Counted from the first letter of the stretch, positions 1 through 6,454 are shown. The stretch is DNA of 9,359 nucleotides from Chloroflexota bacterium (GCA_021823555.1 JAKANW010000066.1:1-9359); one strand, 5' to 3'. Program-made: numbers and translations. Notes: generated by a model from the letters alone, not told the origin.

Positions 1-1
1 C

Positions 2-718
2 AAGGGGAAGGTAATTGCGGAGAATGGCAGGCTGAAAGTGGATTTGCCCGAAGTGCAATATCCGGCCTGGGCGACAAAGTCGGTGCATTTGAAGCGTCCG
101 CTCAAGGCGGAGGATTTCGCCTTGAAAACGGGAGCAGGCCTCGGGTCCGATGTGACCGCTAATGTCATCGGCGTGATCGAGAACCAGGCGCCAACGCGCC
201 ATCTGAGAATGCCTGTCATGGTCAGCGATGGGGAAGTCAAGGTGGATATGAGCCGCGACCTCGCCAAGATCGCGCTCATTGAACGCCATAAAGGGACGGG
301 TGGCGTAGTGATGGGGTTGGTGAGCGGTTTTGGGTTTACCGAGAAATGCGCCATAGGTTCAACCGTGGCGCATGACAGCCACCACATGATCGTGGTCGGC
401 ACAGATGAGGCTTCGATGGTAGAGGCAGCCAACAGCCTGGCGCGCTGCGGGGGTGGTCAGGTGGTGGTGAAAGATGGCAAAGTCATCGGTCTGGTAGAGT
501 TGAACATCGCGGGGCTGATGTCCACCGAGCGGGCAAACGTGGTGGCGAAGAAAGCAGCCACCGTCCTGGATGGCTTTCGCAAATGCGGCTGCATGCTCAA
601 TAATCCGAACATGCAGTTGAGCCTGCTGGCGCTGGTGGTCATCCCCGAGCTTCGCATTTCCGATAAGGGCCTGGTGGATGTGACGAAATTCAATTTTGTG
701 CCTGTGTTGGAGAAATGA
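2..718 (+). CDS. ade: Adenine deaminase, C-terminal part (5' end outside window)
   Basis: Adenine deaminase hydrolyses adenine to hypoxanthine and ammonia in the cytoplasm, an entry step into purine salvage or catabolism. The frame is open from base 2 to the TGA at 716-718, giving 238 residues. The family is usually about 550-600 residues, so only the C-terminal 40 percent is here, and the GTG at 38 is an internal valine. The segment covers the end of the amidohydrolase region and the adenine-deaminase C-terminal domain. Its diagnostic stretch around 352-402 reads GSTVAHDSHH followed by MIVVGTDE, and a glycine-rich GGGQVVVKDGKV segment follows at about 445-490. The catalytic metal site lies upstream and cannot be checked. 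The stop is one base from the next gene's GTG, so the two are probably translationally coupled. Identification rests on recognised family motifs. Confidence 0.93.
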   Translation, partial: KGKVIAENGRLKVDLPEVQYPAWATKSVHLKRPLKAEDFALKTGAGLGSDVTANVIGVIENQAPTRHLRMPVMVSDGEVKVDMSRDLAKIALIERHKGTGGVVMGLVSGFGFTEKCAIGSTVAHDSHHMIVVGTDEASMVEAANSLARCGGGQVVVKDGKVIGLVELNIAGLMSTERANVVAKKAATVLDGFRKCGCMLNNPNMQLSLLALVVIPELRISDKGLVDVTKFNFVPVLEK

Positions 719-719
719 C

Positions 720-1439
720 GTGGCAAAATTCCCCTTTCAACGTTTACAGGCCGAACTAGCCGCGCTGATCGCCCGCGCGCCGGACGGACAACGCCTGCCT
801 TCGGAGCCGGAGCTTGCCCGGCAGTTGGGTGTATCGCGCGCCACCCTGCGCGAGGCGATGCGGACCTTTGAAACCCAGGGGCTTATCCGTCGCCGCCAGG
901 GTGCAGGGACGTTCGTGGTGGGGCAGATGGCCGTGCTGGATAGCGGCCTGGAGGTGCTGGAAAGCCTCGATACCATGGCGCGGCGCATGAACCTGGAGGT
1001 CACCGTCAGCGACCTGCAGGTGGAAAGGTTGTATGCCGACCAGGAGAACGCGAATGGGTTGAACATTCCCCTGGCTTCACTTATCACGCGCATCCGCCGC
1101 GTCATGCGCGCGGATAACCGCCCGGTGTCTTACCTGGTGGACAATCTGCCTGAGAGTGTGCTCAAACCGGAGGAGTTACCTGAATCGTTTAACGGATCCG
1201 TGCTGGACTTTTTGCTGGCCCGCGGCGATGCGTTGAGCAAAGCGCGCGCCAACATCAGCGCCATCGGCGCGACGGCGGATGTGGCCAAGGCGCTCGAGAT
1301 CCAGCGCGGCGATGTGCTGCTGCACTTCAATTCGCAAGTGTATGATGACTCGGGCAAGGTGGTAACCCATTCATTCACGTACTTTATCCCCGGTTATTTC
1401 AATTTTCATGTTGTGCGCCGCATCGGTGCGGCTGCGTAA
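720..1439 (+). CDS. GntR/HutC-subfamily transcriptional regulator (UTRA domain)
   Basis: This is a 239-residue DNA-binding regulator. Residues 1-67 form a GntR winged helix, with the recognisable core LPSEPELARQLGVSRATLRE and the wing RRRQGAGTFV. Residues from about 90 to 232 fit a UTRA ligand-binding domain, which places it in the HutC subfamily rather than FadR. I chose the GTG at 720 because GGAG at 709-712 sits seven bases upstream and the product begins AKFPFQRLQ, as is normal for the family. A TTG at 696 would add eight residues that overlap the preceding gene. It sits between adenine deaminase and the hydrolase, so it is probably the local regulator, with a purine-pathway compound as a plausible inducer (inference). 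A matching operator-like site occurs at 8543-8554 in front of the solute-binding-protein gene. Confidence 0.9.
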   Translation: MAKFPFQRLQAELAALIARAPDGQRLPSEPELARQLGVSRATLREAMRTFETQGLIRRRQGAGTFVVGQMAVLDSGLEVLESLDTMARRMNLEVTVSDLQVERLYADQENANGLNIPLASLITRIRRVMRADNRPVSYLVDNLPESVLKPEELPESFNGSVLDFLLARGDALSKARANISAIGATADVAKALEIQRGDVLLHFNSQVYDDSGKVVTHSFTYFIPGYFNFHVVRRIGAAA

Positions 1440-1465
1440 TTCCCCAAAGGAGTATTGGATTCTGT

Positions 1466-2677
1466 ATGTCTGAAGTTGTGCAAGAGATCAAGAAGCGCGT
1501 GGAGAGTTCGCGCGAAGATATTATCAAGTTCATGCGCGAGATCGTCGCCATCCCCAGCATGGATGGCCAGCTCAAAGAAGTGGGCGAACGCATCGGCGCG
1601 GAGATGACCCGGCTCGGTTTCGACGAGGTCCGCTTCGACAAGATGGGCAACATCCTGGGCCGCATCGGCAAAGGGAAGCGCGTCCTCGTCTACGACTCGC
1701 ATGTTGATACCGTTGGTGTGGGTGATCCCGCCACCTGGGGCTGGGATCCGTTTAAAGGCAAAGTCGAAGACGGCATCCTGTATGGGCGCGGCACCTGCGA
1801 CGAAAAAGGCTCGACGCCCGGCATGGTCTATGGCTTGGCTTTTGCTCGCGACCTGGGATTACTGGAAGACGCCACGGCTTATTATTTTGGCAACATGGAA
1901 GAATGGTGCGACGGCATTGCCCCGAACACCTTCGTGGAAGCGGACCCCGGCATTCGCCCCGACTTTGTGGTCATCGGCGAGCCGACCAGGATGAATGTCT
2001 ATCGCGGCCACAAGGGACGCGTGGAATTGAAGATCACCGCCACCGGCAAATCGGCACATGCGGCTTCCCATCATCTGGGTGACAGCGCCCTGTATAAAAT
2101 GCTGGCCGTCATTTCAGGCATCCGTGAGTTGGATGCGCATCTGCATACCGATTCGTTCCTCGGCAAGGGGACGGTCATGGTCACGGATGCCAAGGTCAGC
2201 ACCGCCTCGATCAATGCCGTGCCGGATGGCTTCACCATTTTCATTGACCGCCGGGTGACTTTTGGTGAGAGTAAAGAGCAGGCGGTCCAGCAGATCCGTG
2301 ACCTGATCCCCGGCTACCTGCGCGACCAGATCACCGTCGAGGAAATGTCCTACGATGCCCCTTCCTACACCGGTTTTGTGTTCCCGGTGGACAAGTACTA
2401 TCCGGCCTGGGCGCTCGAGTCCGCCCATCCCATCGTGCAGGCCGGGCAGGAGACCATCCACCAGTTGTGGAATGAGGTCCGCCCGACCGGAAAGTGGAGT
2501 TTCTCCACGAACGGCACGTACTGGGCTGGCAAGGCAGGCATCCCGTCCATTGGTTTTGGTCCCGGTGATGAGGAGTTTGCGCACACAAGTCTTGAGCAGG
2601 TGCCGCTGAAGGAAGTGGTGGACGCCACAGAGTTCTATGCGCTGTTCCCGAAGATGCTGGCGGAGAAAACAAGGTGA
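1466..2677 (+). CDS. ygeY: YgeY-type M20 family metallohydrolase
   Basis: This 403-residue zinc-dependent M20 hydrolase resembles the YgeY group encoded in purine/selenium-linked clusters. Metal ligands and catalytic residues are in the expected order: H79-x-D81 in SHVDTVGVG, D112 in GRGTCDEKG, the pair E145-E146 in NMEEWCDG, E172 in IGEPT, H198 of the lid domain in GKSAHAA, and H373 in EEFAHTS near the C-terminus. The length is normal for the family and the metal site looks intact. In the E. coli-type pathway YgeY acts on ureido/carbamoyl intermediates downstream of urate ring opening; the exact substrate here is not shown by sequence. The ATG at 1466 is the only sensible start, although the Shine-Dalgarno AAAGGAG (1446-1452) lies 13 bases upstream, longer than usual. 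It follows the regulator gene by 26 bases. Confidence 0.9.
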   Translation: MSEVVQEIKKRVESSREDIIKFMREIVAIPSMDGQLKEVGERIGAEMTRLGFDEVRFDKMGNILGRIGKGKRVLVYDSHVDTVGVGDPATWGWDPFKGKVEDGILYGRGTCDEKGSTPGMVYGLAFARDLGLLEDATAYYFGNMEEWCDGIAPNTFVEADPGIRPDFVVIGEPTRMNVYRGHKGRVELKITATGKSAHAASHHLGDSALYKMLAVISGIRELDAHLHTDSFLGKGTVMVTDAKVSTASINAVPDGFTIFIDRRVTFGESKEQAVQQIRDLIPGYLRDQITVEEMSYDAPSYTGFVFPVDKYYPAWALESAHPIVQAGQETIHQLWNEVRPTGKWSFSTNGTYWAGKAGIPSIGFGPGDEEFAHTSLEQVPLKEVVDATEFYALFPKMLAEKTR

Positions 2678-2681
2678 TTTA

Positions 2682-2761
2682 TCGCCCCGAGTGGAACGCA
2701 GTGAAGTCGAAGGACGCCTCGACTGCGTGCTTTGACAAGCTCAGCGCTCCGCTCGGCGCGA
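2682..2761. repeat. Intergenic REP-like palindromic repeat
   Basis: The 162-base gap before the carbamoyltransferase gene carries an imperfect palindrome. The outer arms TCGCCCCGAGTGGA (2682-2695) and TCCGCTCGGCGCGA (2748-2761) pair at 12 of 14 positions. An inner pair CGCAGT (2697-2702) and ACTGCG (2722-2727) can also form. The interior contains AAGTCGAAGG and TTTGACAAGCTCAGC, which resemble a family of dispersed intergenic repeats (GTCGAAGG / TTCGACAAGCTCAGG type) seen in many bacterial genomes. No T-run follows, so it is not a typical terminator. It could stabilise or process the polycistronic RNA. Confidence 0.65.
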
Positions 2762-2839
2762 ATAGCCAAAGAAGGAAACTTTAGGAGTAACGGAGGTTTT
2801 TGCCTCGTCGCACATTTGATAACCTAATAGGAGGTTCGT

Positions 2840-3793
2840 ATGCGTAGTTTTGCTGGACGTGACATTCTGTCACTCAAGGACTTCGAACGGAATGAGTTCT
2901 TCCATGTCTTCGAAGTCGCCAAGACGATGGAGCCGATCGCCCACTCCCGCCGCAATGTGGACATGCTCAAGGAGAAGACCCTGGTTACGGCCTTCTACCA
3001 GCCGTCCACGCGGACGCGCCTGGCGCACGAAGCCGCCATGCACCGCCTCGGCGGACACGTGACCGGTTTTTCGGATGCCAAGATGACGCGCGCCGGTGAC
3101 TTCTACCAGGAGTCGATCAAGGATACGGTCAAGATGCTGGAATACTACGGCGATGTGATTGTCATGCGCCACTTCCAGCAAGGCGCGCCGCACGAAGCCG
3201 CCAAATGGGCCAGCATCCCGATCATCAATGGCGGCGACGGCTGGGGCGAGCACCCCACCCAGATCCTGACCGATCTGTACACGGTGCTGCGCGAGAAGGG
3301 CCGCATTGACGGTCTCAAATGGCTGGCGGTTGGCGACATGCGCATGCGCACCATGCACTCCCTCGGCTATGCCTTGAGCCAGTTCGATTGTCCGATCACG
3401 TTTGTGGCGCCGCCTGAAATGAACCTGACGGATGAGTTCAAGGCGGAGTTGAAGCAGTACAGCGTGAATTTCAAGGAAGCCGACCACGTCGAGAAGGCTA
3501 TCGCGGATGCAGACGTGATCCTGGTCGAGCCGGTTGTACAGCCGGACTACACCAAATCCCGCGACGAGCGCACGGGCGAGCTGAACCTGACGCCTGCCAA
3601 TTACAAGATCACGCGTGAACTGCTCGAGAAGAAGGCCAAGTCCGACGCGATCCTGCTCCATTCACTACCCAGGATGGATGAGATTCCCACCGATGTGGAC
3701 ATCACGCACTGGTCCCGCTACTGGCAGGAAGCCTTCAACGGCGTGGTCGTGCGCATGACCCTGCTGGCCCTCATCCTGGGTGCAATGGAATAG
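2840..3793 (+). CDS. Aspartate-carbamoyltransferase-like enzyme of a purine-degradation operon
   Basis: This 317-residue member of the aspartate/ornithine carbamoyltransferase superfamily is closest in layout to PyrB catalytic chains. Carbamoyl-phosphate site motifs are intact: STRTR at 56-60, MRH at 109-111 (R110), HPTQ at 138-141, and LHSLPR at 273-278 in place of the usual LHPLPR. R170 in VGDMRMRTMHSL matches the alpha-carboxylate-binding Arg167 of E. coli ATCase. The 80s loop lacks the usual KKGE lysines (region DAKMTRAGDFYQES, 79-92). The TRVQ segment carrying Arg229, which binds the aspartate side chain, reads EPVVQ at 230-234. The true amine substrate is therefore probably not aspartate. 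The neighbours suggest it works with the YgeW-like enzyme to release carbamoyl phosphate from a ureido intermediate (inference). AGGAGG at 2829-2834 sits five bases before the ATG. An ordinary pyrimidine-pathway PyrB remains possible but is less likely in this context. Confidence 0.85.
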   Translation: MRSFAGRDILSLKDFERNEFFHVFEVAKTMEPIAHSRRNVDMLKEKTLVTAFYQPSTRTRLAHEAAMHRLGGHVTGFSDAKMTRAGDFYQESIKDTVKMLEYYGDVIVMRHFQQGAPHEAAKWASIPIINGGDGWGEHPTQILTDLYTVLREKGRIDGLKWLAVGDMRMRTMHSLGYALSQFDCPITFVAPPEMNLTDEFKAELKQYSVNFKEADHVEKAIADADVILVEPVVQPDYTKSRDERTGELNLTPANYKITRELLEKKAKSDAILLHSLPRMDEIPTDVDITHWSRYWQEAFNGVVVRMTLLALILGAME

Positions 3794-3799
3794 TTTGTT

Positions 3800-3849
3800 G
3801 ACCTATCCCCTGGCTCCTTCCCTTTAGGGAAGGGGAACGGGGTTGGGTC
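3800..3849. repeat. 50-bp imperfect palindrome (REP-like)
   Basis: The gap between the first carbamoyltransferase and the small ORF is almost filled by one dyad. Its core is CCTTCCC-TTTA-GGGAAGG, a perfect 7-bp stem with a 4-base loop (about 3816-3833). The outer arms GACCTATCCCC (3800-3810) and GGGGTTGGGTC (3839-3849) pair at 9 of 11 positions. No T-run follows, so termination is unlikely. The GGGAAGGGGAACGGGG style resembles dispersed palindromes common in Chloroflexota and cyanobacterial intergenic DNA (recollection, not searched). It ends directly at the Shine-Dalgarno of the next ORF. Confidence 0.7.
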
Positions 3850-3861
3850 AAAGGAGGCCGA

Positions 3862-4152
3862 ATGCCAATCTATGACGACCTTCGCAAGCATTACGGCACT
3901 GCCAGCGCCGAACAGAAACTGGATGTGCTTCGCCGCGAATTGCTCAGGCCGATCATTACCGTCCAGACTTCTGCCAAACTTCTGCAGGAAATTGATGCGA
4001 GCACCTGGGATTGCCTGCCCGAAACGATCAGCAGGGAAGCGTTGGAAAATACCATCACCTGGCTGGCAGATGCGGCGCGTGACCTGCAACAAATCCTGGA
4101 TGCCCTGACGATTGACCGCGCCAGCGTCCAGGAGCAGCATGGAATAGAGTAG
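3862..4152 (+). CDS. Small helical protein resembling a degenerate histidine-kinase dimerisation (DHp) helix pair
   Basis: This 96-residue ORF has a strong Shine-Dalgarno, AAAGGAGG at 3850-3857, four bases before the ATG, so it is probably translated. It has no signal peptide or membrane segment and looks almost wholly alpha-helical. Residues 23-41 (LRRELLRPIITVQTSAKLL) resemble the H-box of histidine kinases, where the usual order is H-E-L-x-x-P. The phosphoacceptor histidine position is R25, while E26 and P30 are kept. Residues 60-82 (LENTITWLADAARDLQQILDAL) resemble the second DHp helix. No ATPase domain follows. It may be a phosphorylation-incompetent dimerisation module or adaptor, or an unrelated helical hairpin. 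Its place between two carbamoyltransferase genes suggests co-expression with them. Function is unknown and the family assignment is tentative. Confidence 0.7.
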   Translation: MPIYDDLRKHYGTASAEQKLDVLRRELLRPIITVQTSAKLLQEIDASTWDCLPETISREALENTITWLADAARDLQQILDALTIDRASVQEQHGIE

Positions 4153-4156
4153 CTTG

Positions 4157-4444
4157 TAGTCAGATAGTCTTGTAGTCGGCTAGTCGGGTGGTTGACTGCC
4201 CGTCCGGCGGCTATCGGATAAAGAGCAGAATTAATGACTACAATCACATGACGCGCCGCCCTGCCAGCGAAGTACAATCTGAGCTTTATCTGGCGCAGGA
4301 TTGTTGTTACATTACGCAAGCCGAATTGGACAACGCTTATTCTTTCGCAACGGAGGCTGAAAGGCTGATCAATGGGATGCTTTCCTACTTGCGTGGTACA
4401 AGGTAACCACCGACTCACCGACCAACTATCTGACTATCTGACTA
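4157..4444. repeat. Long imperfect inverted repeat of TAGTC units enclosing a four-helix-bundle gene remnant
   Basis: The left arm (4157-4193) and right arm (4405-4444) are near reverse complements. The outer 13 bases TAGTCAGATAGTC (4157-4169) match GACTATCTGACTA (4432-4444) perfectly. The inner ends AGTCGGGTGGTT (4182-4193) and AACCACCGACT (4405-4415) match with one extra G. The stretch between them pairs with small gaps. The arms are built of repeated TAGTC/GACTA units. Transcribed RNA would form a stem of roughly 35 pairs closing a loop of about 210 bases. The layout recalls the stem-flanked ORFs of 23S rRNA intervening sequences, but this copy lies between protein genes. The right arm ends in the AGGAG (4444-4448) that serves the next gene. 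Confidence 0.8.
4188..4406 (+). pseudogene. C-terminal remnant of a 23S rRNA-IVP-type four-helix-bundle protein
   Basis: The open frame runs from a GTG at 4188 to the TAA at 4404-4406 (72 codons). Translated residues 24-70, from RPASEVQSELYLAQDCCYIT through AERLINGMLSYLRG, match the C-terminal helices of the S23/four-helix-bundle family. That family has a conserved pattern of SLAE-x-x-x-x-L-x-LA-x-x-LGYI followed by a helix ending RLLNGLI-x-x-L. Family members are about 115-125 residues and usually begin with a KVW-type first helix. That helix and the RRAAxSIxxNIAEG segment are missing. Neither the GTG nor the in-frame ATG at 4248 has a Shine-Dalgarno, so I call it a decayed copy. The flanking inverted repeat frames it exactly, with the TAA at the edge of the right arm. 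A short expressed protein cannot be excluded. Confidence 0.65.
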
Positions 4445-4456
4445 GGAGACTAACTT

Positions 4457-5446
4457 ATGCAAACTGACCTGCGCGGCCGCGACCTGATCGGCGACCTTGA
4501 CTTTTCCAAGGATGAAGTTGAGACCGTCCTGGACGTGGCCTTCGACCTGAAACGCAAACGCGCTCTCGGTGAACCCCATGCCTATCTGCGCGACAAGGTG
4601 CTGGCGATGCTGTTCTTCTTCTCCAGCACGCGCACACGTGGTTCTTTTGAAGCGGGTATTGATCAGCTTGGCGGTCATGCTGCCTTTATTGAGAGCAGGA
4701 CTACTCAGATCGCGCATGGCGATACACCGGTGGAAATCGGCGAGATCTTTGGCCGTTACTTCGACGGCATCGCCATCCGTCACGTGGATTGGAAAGTGGG
4801 AAACAAGTACATCAACGAGGTTGCCAAATATTCCCGTTCGCCTGTGTTGAACATGCAATGCGAAATTTATCATCCCTTCCAGTGCCTGGCCGATTTGATG
4901 ACTATCATGGAAAAGAAGGGCCGCGACCTGCACAGGAAGAAGATCGTTGTTTCCTGGGCTTATGCGGCTTCTTACCAGAAACCCATCTCGGTGCCGCAAT
5001 CGCTCATCCTGCAAATGCCGCGCTTCGGCATGGATGTGGTGCTGGCTCATCCGCCGGAGTTCAAGTTGATGCCCGATATCATGGACGCAGCGCAGGAACA
5101 GGCCAGGAAGTTCCATACCAGCTTCGAGGTCATGGATGACCCGCATGGAATGGAGAGAGCCTTCAAGGACGCGGACGTCGTCTACGCCAAGTCGTGGGGT
5201 GCCATGCTGACCACCGAAGATGCCAACGAAGGCGCGAAGATCATTGATAAGTACAAGGACTGGATCACCGATGCGAAGAAAATGCAGGCCGCCAAGGAGG
5301 ATGCCATCTACATGCACCCACTGCCGGCTGACCGTGACGTGGAAGTCGCCAGCGAAGTGATGGATGGCCCGCACTCGGTCGTCTTCGATCAAGCTGAAAA
5401 TCGCCTGCACGCGCAGAAGGCGGTTATGGCCTTGACGATGAAGTAG
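4457..5446 (+). CDS. ygeW: YgeW-like knotted carbamoyltransferase
   Basis: This 329-residue aspartate/ornithine carbamoyltransferase-superfamily protein resembles the YgeW group. Carbamoyl-phosphate motifs are STRTR (57-61), IRH (107-109), HPFQ (139-142) and MHPLP (286-290). The segment TTQIAHGDT (82-90) and the block SWAYAASYQKPISVPQ (166-181) with RFGMDVVLAHP (189-199) and FKDADVVYAKSW (236-247) are hallmarks of YgeW and acetylornithine carbamoyltransferase-like enzymes, whose C-terminal domain contains a trefoil knot. It is shorter than E. coli YgeW, which is near 395 residues. In the purine locus it is thought to exchange a carbamoyl group between a ureido compound and phosphate; the substrate is not proven. 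AGGAG at 4444-4448 precedes the ATG by eight bases and abuts the inverted repeat. The carbamate kinase gene follows eight bases after the stop. Automatic annotation may call it ornithine carbamoyltransferase. Confidence 0.88.
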   Translation: MQTDLRGRDLIGDLDFSKDEVETVLDVAFDLKRKRALGEPHAYLRDKVLAMLFFFSSTRTRGSFEAGIDQLGGHAAFIESRTTQIAHGDTPVEIGEIFGRYFDGIAIRHVDWKVGNKYINEVAKYSRSPVLNMQCEIYHPFQCLADLMTIMEKKGRDLHRKKIVVSWAYAASYQKPISVPQSLILQMPRFGMDVVLAHPPEFKLMPDIMDAAQEQARKFHTSFEVMDDPHGMERAFKDADVVYAKSWGAMLTTEDANEGAKIIDKYKDWITDAKKMQAAKEDAIYMHPLPADRDVEVASEVMDGPHSVVFDQAENRLHAQKAVMALTMK

Positions 5447-5454
5447 GAGCACCC

Positions 5455-6405
5455 ATGACAAAACTTGCTGTCATCGCCATCGGCGGAAATTCGCTCATCG
5501 CCGATAAAGCGCATCAGACGGTCGAGGACCAGTACCTGGCCGCCAAAGAGACTACCTTCCACATTGCTGACATGATCGAGGCGGGCTGGGACGTGGCTAT
5601 CGGTCACGGCAATGGGCCGCAGGTCGGGTTCATTTTGCGCCGTTCGGAGATCGCCCACAAAGCCGAGGGCATGCACGAAGTGCCGCTGGATGTGTGTGGC
5701 GCCGATAGCCAGGGCGCCATTGGTTACGCCCTCCAGCAAAACCTGCAAAATGAGCTTTACCATCGCGGCATCAAGAAGAAAGTGGTGACCGTCATCACCC
5801 AGGTACTGGTAGACAGGGATGACCCGGCCTTCAAGAACCCGACCAAGCCGATCGGCGGATTTATGGATGAAGCGGAAGCGATGCGCCGCCAGCAGGAGCA
5901 GGCTTGGTCTGTGGTCGAGGATGCCGGCCGCGGCTGGAGAAGAGTCGTTGCATCGCCCTTGCCCAAGGAGATCGTCGAATTGGAGACTGTCGAAACCCTG
6001 CTGGAACGCGGCATCATCACCATCACGGTTGGCGGGGGAGGCATCCCCGTCATTGATCCTGGCGATGGCAACTACCGGGGTGTTGCCGCGGTCATTGACA
6101 AGGATTATGCCTCCAGCCTGCTGGCGCGAAACGTGAAAGCCGATCTGTTCGTCATCTCCACGGCGGTCGAGAAGGTGGCCCTCAACTTCGGCAAACCTGA
6201 CCAGAAGTGGATTGATAAGATGACCCTGGCCGAGGCCAAGGCTTACCTGGCCGAGGGGACCCATTTCGCCAAAGGCTCCATGGCTCCCAAGATCCAGGCC
6301 ATCATCTGGTATCTGGAAAATGGCGGCCAGCAGGCGCTCATCACCAACCCTGAGAATATCGGGCGCGCCCTCAAGGGCGAGACCGGCACCTGGATCGTTC
6401 CTTAG
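5455..6405 (+). CDS. arcC: Carbamate kinase (ArcC/YqeA type)
   Basis: This enzyme reversibly transfers phosphate from carbamoyl phosphate to ADP, giving ATP, CO2 and ammonia; in catabolic operons it is the energy-yielding last step. The 316-residue length is typical. Signature motifs are IAIGGNSLI (7-15), GHGNGPQVG (50-58), ADSQGAIGY (83-91), TKPIGGF (130-136), GRGWRRVVASPLP (158-170), TVGGGGIPV (191-199), VIDKDYASSLLA (213-224) and the C-terminal FAKGSMAPKIQA block (271-282). All active-site regions look intact. The AGGAG at 5445-5449 overlaps the stop codon of the carbamoyltransferase gene, so the two are tightly coupled. The neighbouring carbamoyltransferases argue that it uses their carbamoyl phosphate rather than serving arginine deimination, because no arcA-like gene is visible. 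Confidence 0.95.
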   Translation: MTKLAVIAIGGNSLIADKAHQTVEDQYLAAKETTFHIADMIEAGWDVAIGHGNGPQVGFILRRSEIAHKAEGMHEVPLDVCGADSQGAIGYALQQNLQNELYHRGIKKKVVTVITQVLVDRDDPAFKNPTKPIGGFMDEAEAMRRQQEQAWSVVEDAGRGWRRVVASPLPKEIVELETVETLLERGIITITVGGGGIPVIDPGDGNYRGVAAVIDKDYASSLLARNVKADLFVISTAVEKVALNFGKPDQKWIDKMTLAEAKAYLAEGTHFAKGSMAPKIQAIIWYLENGGQQALITNPENIGRALKGETGTWIVP

Positions 6406-6413
6406 GGTAAAAT

Positions 6414-6449
6414 CTGGCGGAGATCGCACGGCGGTTTCCGCCAGTTTTT
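6414..6449 (+). terminator. Rho-independent terminator of the purine operon
   Basis: A perfect 8-bp stem CTGGCGGA (6414-6421) / TCCGCCAG (6437-6444) with a 15-base loop is followed directly by TTTTT (6445-6449). It starts nine bases after the carbamate kinase stop and marks the operon's 3' end. Confidence 0.85.
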
Positions 6450-6454
6450 ATTTC

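Noticed and set aside
59..73. 15-base identity TATCCGGCCTGGGCG with ygeY (2400-2414)
   Set aside because: Both copies are inside coding frames for YPAWA in unrelated proteins, with no extension of identity. Likely coincidence.
696..719. TTG start adding eight residues to the GntR regulator
   Set aside because: It overlaps the adenine deaminase end, while the GTG at 720 has a well-placed GGAG and gives a typical N-terminus.
2732..2737. TTGACA as a -35 box for the ATCase-like gene
   Set aside because: No acceptable -10 lies 16-18 bases downstream; the hexamer is part of the repeat's GACAAGCTCAG motif.
4442..5461. Long antisense open frame (339 codons) opposite the YgeW-like gene, and similar ones at 5389-6429 and 2870-3661
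   Set aside because: They mirror strongly supported + strand genes in GC-rich codons, show no recognisable family motifs, and are expected shadows.
6320..6454. In-frame 45-codon upstream extension of the membrane-protein gene
   Set aside because: It overlaps the end of carbamate kinase and passes through the terminator; the added residues are Arg/Ser-rich and not family-like.
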